Shown here one piece after another: positions 23,531 through 29,043 of a stretch of DNA of 29,043 bases. The DNA lies in contig JBLHMK010000018.1 of assembly GCA_047621945.1 (NCBI GenBank), positions 1-29,043 on the forward strand, in the 5' to 3' direction. This DNA is from JAFMKE01 sp047621945 (lineage in GTDB: Bacteria; Bacteroidota; Bacteroidia; Chitinophagales; UBA8649). Below the pieces are notes generated by a model. The model was not told the origin of the DNA. It saw only the letters and a program-made list of their open reading frames with translations, and did not search any database. The first letter of the stretch is position 1. Each line of letters begins with the position of its first letter. The position numbers were made by a program, and so were the translations under genes.

Positions 23531-23559
23531 ATAACTAGCTTTGTGAAATGGCTAGTTAT
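23531..23559 (+). promoter_or_regulatory. Hairpin enclosing the start codon of the four-helix-bundle gene
   Basis: ATAACTAGC (23531-23539) and GCTAGTTAT (23551-23559) are perfect 9-bp inverted repeats separated by 11 bases. The ATG at 23548-23550 lies at the end of the loop. In mRNA this stem could limit initiation of the small gene inside the sdh transcript. It could equally be part of the palindromic end of an inserted element. Confidence 0.5.
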
Positions 23560-23874
23560 AAAACTGATAAGGATTTAATAATATGGAATAAAGAAATTGA
23601 ATTAATAGTTTTAATTTATAAGCTTACTAGTAATTTTCCACAAGAAGAGAAATTCGGAATTACTTCGCAAATGAGAAGATGTGCTATTTCAATTCCTAGT
23701 AATTTAACAGTAGCTTGGGGTAGAGATTCAATGAAGAGTTTTGTGCAATTCTTTAAAATTGTAAGCGCTTCTTTGATGGAATTTGTAACGGAAAAGGAAG
23801 ACGAATTATTAAGCAAGTTGATGATTGAAGAATCAAAAATGATCAATAGCTTTATTAATAAAATTAAAGATTAA
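23548..23874 (+). CDS. Four-helix-bundle protein (23S rRNA intervening-sequence family) between sdhA and sdhB
   Basis: A 108-residue protein of the S23/IVS four-helix-bundle family. Signatures are DLIIWNKEIELIVLIYKLT (9-27), FGITSQMRRCAISIPSNL (36-53) and a GRDS...FVQFFKI segment (58-70). The normally conserved Ala-Glu-Gly after SN is altered here (TVAWG). The family was first seen inside intervening sequences of 23S rRNA genes and is scattered through Bacteroidota genomes; its function is unknown, and rRNA or nucleic-acid binding has been suggested. It lies within the sdh operon on the same strand, flanked by CTAG-rich repeats and with a hairpin over its start. This looks like a late insertion rather than an sdh subunit. 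Confidence 0.88.
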   Translation: MASYKTDKDLIIWNKEIELIVLIYKLTSNFPQEEKFGITSQMRRCAISIPSNLTVAWGRDSMKSFVQFFKIVSASLMEFVTEKEDELLSKLMIEESKMINSFINKIKD

Positions 23875-23876
23875 GA

Positions 23877-23890
23877 ACTAGTAATCTAGT
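23877..23890. repeat. CTAG-rich flanking repeat, right copy
   Basis: ACTAGTAATCTAGT starts 2 bases after the stop of the four-helix-bundle gene. ACTAG and CTAGT form an inverted repeat around TAAT. It is the partner of the copy at 23502-23515. The following 42 bases up to sdhB contain only AT-rich sequence. Confidence 0.5.
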
Positions 23891-23932
23891 AAACAAGTAA
23901 ACTGAAAAATAAGTTATCTAAATACTAATAAA

Positions 23933-24682
23933 ATGGACTTAAAATTGAAAGTATGGCGCCAAGCAGGTGCAAACGATAAAGGACAAATGGTCGATTATGA
24001 TGTAAAGGATATTTCTCCTGATTCATCATTTTTGGAAATGATAGATGTACTTAATTTAGAATTAGTGGTGAAAGGTGAAGAACCAATTGCTTTTGATCAC
24101 GATTGTAGAGAAGGTATTTGTGGTTCATGTTCTATGTATATCAATGGACAGCCTCACGGACCAGGTGATAGAGTTACTACCTGCCAATTACATATGAGGT
24201 CGTTCAAAGATGGTGACACCATTACCATTGAACCATGGAGAGCAAGTGCTTTTCCGATCATTAAAGATTTAGTAGTTGATAGAGGAGCATTCGACCGTAT
24301 TATTCAAGCAGGTGGTTATGTTTCTGTAAATACTAGTGGAAATACGCAGGATGCTAATGCTATACCAATTCCAAAGCATGATGCAGATGCAGCTTTTGAT
24401 GCAGCAACTTGCATTGGATGTGGCGCATGTGTTGCCGCATGCAAGAATGCAAGTGCTATGTTATTCGTTTCTGCTAAAGTATCGCAATTAGACTTGTTAC
24501 CTCAAGGTAAAGTGGAAAGTGACCAAAGAGTATTAAATATGGTTGCTCAAATGGATAAAGAAGGATTTGGCAATTGTACGAACACAGGAGCATGTGAAGC
24601 GGAATGTCCTAAAGGTATTTCACTAGAGAACATTGCTAGAATGAACAGATTGTATTCTAAAAGTGCAATATCGTCTAAGTAA
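23933..24682 (+). CDS. sdhB: Succinate dehydrogenase iron-sulfur subunit
   Basis: A 249-residue protein with an N-terminal ferredoxin domain binding [2Fe-2S] through Cys58, Cys63, Cys66 and Cys84 (CREGICGSC). A C-terminal domain has CIGCGACVAAC (160-170) and the GNCTNTGACEAECPKG segment (213-228), for the [4Fe-4S] and [3Fe-4S] clusters. It carries electrons from the FAD subunit to the heme b/quinone anchor. The first residues and length are typical of Bacteroidota complex II. It is the last gene of the operon; a strong terminator lies 16 bases after its stop. Confidence 0.95.
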   Translation: MDLKLKVWRQAGANDKGQMVDYDVKDISPDSSFLEMIDVLNLELVVKGEEPIAFDHDCREGICGSCSMYINGQPHGPGDRVTTCQLHMRSFKDGDTITIEPWRASAFPIIKDLVVDRGAFDRIIQAGGYVSVNTSGNTQDANAIPIPKHDADAAFDAATCIGCGACVAACKNASAMLFVSAKVSQLDLLPQGKVESDQRVLNMVAQMDKEGFGNCTNTGACEAECPKGISLENIARMNRLYSKSAISSK

Positions 24683-24698
24683 GTTCTTAATAAAATCT

Positions 24699-24750
24699 AA
24701 AAAGCTTCGTTATATTTCTAAAGTAAATTTAGAGATTGCGAAGCTTTTTT
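24699..24750 (+). terminator. Rho-independent terminator of the sdh operon
   Basis: AAAAAGCTTCG (24699-24709) pairs perfectly with CGAAGCTTTTT (24739-24749), an 11-bp stem around a 29-base loop, and runs into six T residues (24745-24750). The A-run before the stem and T-run after it would let it work in both directions, but no minus-strand gene enters it here. Confidence 0.8.
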
Positions 24751-24802
24751 AGTTTTACAATTAACGTGACAAAAAAATACACTAAATACAAGCTATGTTT
24801 TG

Positions 24803-24810
24803 TATTTTCG
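24803..24810 (+). promoter_or_regulatory. Weak -7-like element before the secreted protein gene
   Basis: TATTTTCG ends 9 bases before the ATG at 24820, between the sdh terminator and the signal peptide. It matches TAnnTTTG except at one base. No TTTG is present at the proper upstream distance, and the implied leader would be only a few bases, so the assignment is weak. Confidence 0.2.
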
Positions 24811-24819
24811 TTAAAGAAA

Positions 24820-27567
24820 ATGAAAAGTAAATTTCTTTTAAAAATTATTGTTTTGATTGGCCTGGTAATGGCGAGCTTTGATGCCTATGCTACGCATAAC
24901 AGAGCAGGGGAGTTACTCTATGAATATATCTCACCTTTAAGTTATCGAGTTACCGTCATAACCTATTCAAAGATTAGTGATTTAAGCGCTAATGCAGATA
25001 GGGACTCTTTACAGTTAGACTGGGGAGATGGTACATTAGAAAGGATAGTTCGAGTGAATGGCCCCCTAGTTGGAGGCATTCCTAATGGACAATTAATTGG
25101 CAATGACATCAAAGAAAACATTTATGAGAGTGATGTACATACCTATAGTGGCGCTCTTCCCTTTTACGTCATTTCAGTTACGGATCAGAATAGAATTGCG
25201 AATATTGTAAATATTTCTGGAGGCACAGGTTCTGTGAGTGTACCTATCTATTTTGAGGATACCTTAAAGTACATTCCACCAGAATTGTTTGAAAGTAATT
25301 CATCCCCTATATTACTTAATCCTCCAATAGATTTCGCGAATGTAAATGATACTTTTTATCACAATCCTAATGCATTTGACCCCGATGGAGATAGTCTATA
25401 TTTTCGCTTAGTTCCTTCATTGGCTGGAAATGGTTTGGAAGTGCCGCTTTATGTCTTCCCAGATCAATTTCCTCCTGGACCCAATAATAGTTTTACCATA
25501 GATGTGAATACAGGTGAAATTATATGGGCAACCCCTCAGCAACAAGGAATATACAATATTGCTATCTTGATAAATGAGTTTCGAAATGGAAGATGTATCG
25601 GTACCATGTTGCGAGACATGGAAATAATCGTTGAGGCTATACTCGATGACCCTCCTCAAATACGAGCCCTTAGGGATACCTGTGTTATAGCGGGTTCTAC
25701 TTTTTCTATAAATGTAAGTGCCCAAGATCCTAATGGGGAAATAGTGCGTCTATCAGCTTTAGGAGCTCCATTTATCATTACACCGTCTCCAGCAACTTTT
25801 CAAGCAGATACAGGCTTGAATCCTGTGGGAGTTTTTTCTTGGAATGTAGTCTGTGAACATATTCGTCCGCAGTTTTATCAAGTCGTGTTTAAAGCAGAAG
25901 ATGAACCCAATGGGAATGGAGTTATTCTCTCAGATTTAGAGACTTGGCTGATTAATGTAGTTCCGCCGCCGCCTAGTGGCTTGAATGCGACTATTATCAA
26001 TAACGATGTTTTATTGAATTGGGATGATCCCTATGATTGTATTAACTCACCTGATTTTCAGTATTTCTCTGTTTGGAGAAAAATTGGATGTGATAGTTTT
26101 GATATCAGTATCTGTGATTTAGGTTTAGGTAATACGGCTTACGAGTTGATTGCGGAAGATATATTAACCTACGATTATTTGGATACGAATGTTGATCGTG
26201 GAAATCAGTATTCTTATAGAGTTTTAGCTCATTTTGGAAAGAATCCTACATCTTCTCAAGGGAGCGTCTATAATAAAGTAGTAAGTGCACCAAGTAACGA
26301 GGTATGCGTAGAGTTGCCTTTGGATTTACCTGTAATTCTTAATGTATCAGTAGATATTACAGATACAACTAGTGGTGAGATATTTATTAATTGGACAAAA
26401 CCTATCGCAGGGCCTAGTCTTTTGGATACTATCTTAGATCCTCCACCTTACGTTTTTGAATTGTATAGTTCTCAAGATTTTGTAGGAAGTAACTTGCAAT
26501 TGATTACTAGTTTTACCGCGCTGTCATATTCGGCACTTATTGATACTAGTTATATGGATACCTTATTGAATACTTCAGAAAATGAGTATTCCTATGAGCT
26601 TCGTTTCTATGCAGAAGGAGGAAACGACACCTTAGGAAGCACCTCAGTTGCTTCTTCTATTTTCTTGACGATAGGTCCTGGAGATGAAGAATTAGCCTTG
26701 AGTTGGGAAAAAGATGTTCCTTGGCTAAATGATAGCTTTACAATCTTTAGAAGTGATAATATCAATGGAATATATGATAGTATTACAACGGTTCTCGAAC
26801 AAAGCTATGTAGATACGGGTTTGCTTAATGATTCGTCTTATTGTTACTTTGTGCAAAGTAATGGCAGGTATACGAACACTGATTTACCAAGACCGTTGAT
26901 TAACTTGTCTCAACGCGTTTGTGCTATTCCTATTGACACAACAGCACCTTGTCCTCCTGAAATGATTATCAGTAATGACTGTGAATCACTGCAAGGTCAA
27001 GCTTGGACACAAAGTAATTTTCAGAACAGAATATCTTGGACTGCATTAACTTGCGGCGAGGATGCAATAGAGTATAATTTGTATTATTCAGAAGATGAAA
27101 TAGATTACCAACTTTTAAGTTCTACGTCCGACACCTTTTTTGTTCATCAATTGAATACCACTTTGGCTGGTTGTTATATTATCAATGCCATAGATGAAAA
27201 GGGAAATGTTGGAGAGTTTAGTGATACTTTATGTATTGAGAATTGTCCATTCTATGACTTACCGAATAGTTTTACCCCAAATGGTGATGGAGCGAATGAT
27301 GTTTATACTCCGTTTCCGGGTTGGAGATTTGTAGCTAAGATTGAAATGAAAATTTATAATCGATGGGGAAGTGTAGTTTGGCAAGCGGAGAACCCAAACA
27401 TTAATTGGGATGGAACAGATCAAAAGACGAACAAAGAACTAAACGATGGAGTATACCTCTATAGTGGTTTCTATTTCGTTTTACGAAGCGATGGAACCCT
27501 AGATAAAATTCCTTTACCTCAAGATGATGATGGAGGAGGATTTATTCACCTTATCAGAAACAACTAG
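24820..27567 (+). CDS. Large secreted protein with T9SS type B / gliding-motility C-terminal domain
   Basis: A 915-residue protein. I chose the ATG at 24820 because it opens a clear signal peptide, MKSKFLLKIIVLIGLVMAS to about residue 24 (DAYA before THNRAGEL). The longer frame from 24736 starts inside the sdh terminator. The N-terminal half contains PKD/cadherin-like repeats (DWGDGT, AFDPDGDSLYF, AQDPNGEIVRL). The middle has fibronectin-III-like strands (LNWDD, INWTKP, LSWEK, ISWTAL). The last 95 or so residues, from LPNSFTPNGDGANDVY through IYNRWGSVVW and NWDGTD to the end, are the CHU_C type B sorting domain of the type IX secretion system. It is presumably exported and attached or released at the cell surface; its binding partner is unknown. 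Confidence 0.85.
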   Translation: MKSKFLLKIIVLIGLVMASFDAYATHNRAGELLYEYISPLSYRVTVITYSKISDLSANADRDSLQLDWGDGTLERIVRVNGPLVGGIPNGQLIGNDIKENIYESDVHTYSGALPFYVISVTDQNRIANIVNISGGTGSVSVPIYFEDTLKYIPPELFESNSSPILLNPPIDFANVNDTFYHNPNAFDPDGDSLYFRLVPSLAGNGLEVPLYVFPDQFPPGPNNSFTIDVNTGEIIWATPQQQGIYNIAILINEFRNGRCIGTMLRDMEIIVEAILDDPPQIRALRDTCVIAGSTFSINVSAQDPNGEIVRLSALGAPFIITPSPATFQADTGLNPVGVFSWNVVCEHIRPQFYQVVFKAEDEPNGNGVILSDLETWLINVVPPPPSGLNATIINNDVLLNWDDPYDCINSPDFQYFSVWRKIGCDSFDISICDLGLGNTAYELIAEDILTYDYLDTNVDRGNQYSYRVLAHFGKNPTSSQGSVYNKVVSAPSNEVCVELPLDLPVILNVSVDITDTTSGEIFINWTKPIAGPSLLDTILDPPPYVFELYSSQDFVGSNLQLITSFTALSYSALIDTSYMDTLLNTSENEYSYELRFYAEGGNDTLGSTSVASSIFLTIGPGDEELALSWEKDVPWLNDSFTIFRSDNINGIYDSITTVLEQSYVDTGLLNDSSYCYFVQSNGRYTNTDLPRPLINLSQRVCAIPIDTTAPCPPEMIISNDCESLQGQAWTQSNFQNRISWTALTCGEDAIEYNLYYSEDEIDYQLLSSTSDTFFVHQLNTTLAGCYIINAIDEKGNVGEFSDTLCIENCPFYDLPNSFTPNGDGANDVYTPFPGWRFVAKIEMKIYNRWGSVVWQAENPNINWDGTDQKTNKELNDGVYLYSGFYFVLRSDGTLDKIPLPQDDDGGGFIHLIRNN

Positions 27568-27597
27568 TGTTGTTCATTCTTAAAAAATATTTTATAC

Positions 27598-28182
27598 ATG
27601 TTTACAGGAATAATTGAAAATCTGGCTAAGCTAGTTGATATCCAACTAGAAGATGGAAATGTGCACTTCACCTTTCAATCTTCGATAGCGAATGAGTTGA
27701 AGATTGACCAGAGCGTTGCGCATAATGGTGTTTGCTTAACCGTGGTTAAAATTGTTAACGATCAGTATGTAGTAACGGCTGTCAAAGAGACTTTAGACGT
27801 TTCTAATTTATCTGACCTTGTCATTGGAGCGAAGGTTAATTTAGAACGTTGTATGCGAATGAATGATCGCTTAGATGGTCATATCGTGCAGGGTCATGTA
27901 GATACTCAAGCTAGCTGTAGGCTTAAAGAGCTTAATGAGGGGAGTTGGAGATTTGTTTTTGAATATGAGGCCAGTAGGGATAAACTAATCGTTGAAAAAG
28001 GTTCTATTTGTATTAACGGGGTTAGTTTAACCGCATTTAATGTTACCAATACCAGTTTTGAAGTTGTAATTATTCCTTTTACCTATGAGCATACATGCTT
28101 TCAAGAATTTAAAGAAGGGGATAAAGCGAATTTAGAGTTTGATGTCATAGGTAAATATATAGCTCGTTTAAAAGAGATTTAA
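27598..28182 (+). CDS. ribE: Riboflavin synthase alpha subunit
   Basis: A 194-residue protein with two lumazine-binding repeats. It opens with the diagnostic MFTGIIE. The first repeat has NGVCLTV (43-49), and the second begins near RLDGHIVQGHVD (91-102) with INGVSLTAF further on. It catalyses the dismutation of two 6,7-dimethyl-8-ribityllumazine molecules to riboflavin. It stands alone, without other rib genes and without a recognisable FMN riboswitch in the 30-base leader. The next gene overlaps its stop by one base (TAATG). Confidence 0.95.
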   Translation: MFTGIIENLAKLVDIQLEDGNVHFTFQSSIANELKIDQSVAHNGVCLTVVKIVNDQYVVTAVKETLDVSNLSDLVIGAKVNLERCMRMNDRLDGHIVQGHVDTQASCRLKELNEGSWRFVFEYEASRDKLIVEKGSICINGVSLTAFNVTNTSFEVVIIPFTYEHTCFQEFKEGDKANLEFDVIGKYIARLKEI

Positions 28183-28742
28183 TGGAAAAGAAAAGATGTG
28201 CTTGGAGTACTTCTGATGCATTGTACATTAAGTATCATGACGAAGAGTGGGGCGCACCTAGTTACGACGATGACTATCTATTTGAAATGATATGTTTGGA
28301 AGGTCAACAGGCTGGCTTGTCTTGGATAACTATCCTCAAAAAACGCGAAAATTATAGAAGGCTCTTTGCTGGGTTTAACGCGGAATCTATTGCTAATTTT
28401 TCTGATGATTATTTAGAACAGATTCTCTTAGATAAAGGAATTATTCGTAATCGTTTAAAGGTGTTTGCAATTAGAAAGAATGCCATAGCCTTTCTTAAAA
28501 TTCAAAAAGAACAGGGTTCATTCTCTTCATACATTTGGTCATTTGTAGGTGGAAAGCCAATTACAAACAACTTTGAATCTATGGGTGATCTACCTGCAAA
28601 AACTTCACTTAGCATTCAAATGAGTAAACAACTCAAGAAATATGGATTCACTTTTGTTGGACCTACAATTTGCTATGCCTTTATGCAAGCCTCTGGAATG
28701 GTTAATGACCACACAAAGGATTGTTATAAGTACCACCAATAA
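28182..28742 (+). CDS. tag: DNA-3-methyladenine glycosylase I
   Basis: A 186-residue base-excision repair enzyme of the TagI family. The zinc set Cys6, His19, His177 and Cys181 corresponds to Cys4/His17/His175/Cys179 of E. coli Tag. Glu40, in CLEGQQAGLSW, is at the catalytic/base-recognition position. RCAWST and HDEEWG at the N-terminus are diagnostic. It removes 3-methyladenine from alkylated DNA. It overlaps ribE by one base, so the two are co-transcribed, and is followed at once by a terminator. An alkyltransferase pseudogene lies 7.5 kb upstream, so this is the intact alkylation-repair gene in the window. Confidence 0.95.
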   Translation: MEKKRCAWSTSDALYIKYHDEEWGAPSYDDDYLFEMICLEGQQAGLSWITILKKRENYRRLFAGFNAESIANFSDDYLEQILLDKGIIRNRLKVFAIRKNAIAFLKIQKEQGSFSSYIWSFVGGKPITNNFESMGDLPAKTSLSIQMSKQLKKYGFTFVGPTICYAFMQASGMVNDHTKDCYKYHQ

Positions 28743-28743
28743 A

Positions 28744-28770
28744 AAAGCCTCAATCTAATGAGGCTTTCTT
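28744..28770. terminator. Bidirectional terminator between convergent genes
   Basis: AAAGCCTC (28744-28751) and GAGGCTTT (28760-28767) form an 8-bp stem with loop AATCTAAT. An A-run precedes it and TTTCTT follows. It lies immediately after the tag stop and before the stop of the opposing gene, so it can end both transcripts. Confidence 0.75.
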
Positions 28771-28791
28771 AAATTCAATATGTTTTATCTT

Positions 28792-29043
28792 TTATCGAAG
28801 TAAAGTAACACTTCCTTTTCTGTCTACTACTTTTCCATCTAAGTATTCAACACTTACAAAGTAGGTATACACACCAGGGCTTTGTAATTCTCCCTTATAG
28901 GTTCCATCCCAAGTAGCATTTTGATTCTTACTTTCAAAGATCTTCTCACCTATGCGATTAAATACTTGCAGCGTAATATACTCAATACCTTCTCCGAATA
29001 CTTCAAAGCGTCTATTCACTTCATCAAAATTACTAGGAGTGAA
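28792..29043 (-). CDS. C-terminus of a second T9SS type B (CHU_C) protein (5' partial)
   Basis: The minus-strand frame is open to the window edge; 83 residues are visible. They begin FTPSNFDEVNRRFEVFG and continue through LQVFNRIGEKIFES, a WDGTYKGEL segment and SPGVYTYFVSVEYLDGK to a terminal SVTLLR. This is the gliding-motility-associated C-terminal (CHU_C, type B sorting) domain, the same family as the end of the 915-residue protein. The passenger part lies outside the window. It is a type IX secretion cargo of unknown function. Confidence 0.8.
   Translation of the reverse strand, partial: FTPSNFDEVNRRFEVFGEGIEYITLQVFNRIGEKIFESKNQNATWDGTYKGELQSPGVYTYFVSVEYLDGKVVDRKGSVTLLR

Noticed and set aside
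23616..23846. Antisense 76-codon frame opposite the four-helix-bundle gene
   Set aside because: It is the complement of a recognisable family and has no signature of its own.
24736..24819. Longer start of the secreted 915-residue protein
   Set aside because: The first codons lie within the sdh terminator, and the signal peptide begins at the ATG at 24820.
27559..27574. Hairpin AACAAC-TAGT-GTTGTT at the end of the secreted protein gene as a terminator
   Set aside because: The stem is only 6 bp of weak pairs and no T-run follows; it may be chance.

Overview
The window is AT-rich DNA from a member of the Bacteroidota, probably a flavobacterium-like or cytophaga-like marine or free-living species. 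Evidence for this: two proteins end in the gliding-motility/type IX secretion (type B sorting) C-terminal domain; the succinate dehydrogenase is the Bacteroidota cytochrome b type; there is a YfhO-family membrane protein; start codons lack Shine-Dalgarno sequences; and promoter candidates look like TTTG...TAnnTTTG. No tRNA, rRNA, CRISPR array or insertion sequence was seen.

Positions 1-11683 (+ strand) are a surface-glycan locus. A truncated Wzx-type flippase is followed by a legionaminic-acid-type nonulosonate (nine-carbon acidic sugar) cassette: 4,6-dehydratase, LegC aminotransferase, NeuD/LegH acetyltransferase, LegI/NeuB synthase, NeuC/LegG hydrolysing epimerase, and a CBS-domain sugar nucleotidyltransferase like PtmE. 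After a 57-base gap comes a second, tightly overlapping module: a divergent NeuB paralogue, an SpsF-type cytidylyltransferase, a YhcH/NanQ-type (DUF386) protein and an SGNH hydrolase, then a GT-B-like transferase. No ordinary CMP-sialate synthetase is present, so the SpsF-like enzyme is the only visible candidate for CMP activation. I infer that this second module makes, activates, modifies and transfers a further alpha-keto-acid sugar. It is the most interesting part of the window.

Positions 11680-17040 (- strand) are a converging three-gene operon: a YfhO-like large membrane protein, an AlgI-type MBOAT acyltransferase and its SGNH-like partner. This is a probable O-acylation system for an exported glycan. 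Positions 17146-20139 (+) hold a methyltransferase, a GT2 glycosyltransferase, GmhA and a GmhB-like phosphatase.

Positions 20176-20680 are a decayed ogt-type DNA alkyltransferase. Positions 20812-24682 are the sdhCAB operon, with a four-helix-bundle gene of the 23S rRNA intervening-sequence family lodged between sdhA and sdhB and flanked by short CTAG-rich repeats. A strong terminator follows. The rest is a large secreted type IX cargo protein, riboflavin synthase, 3-methyladenine DNA glycosylase I, a second terminator, and the C-terminus of another type IX cargo on the minus strand.
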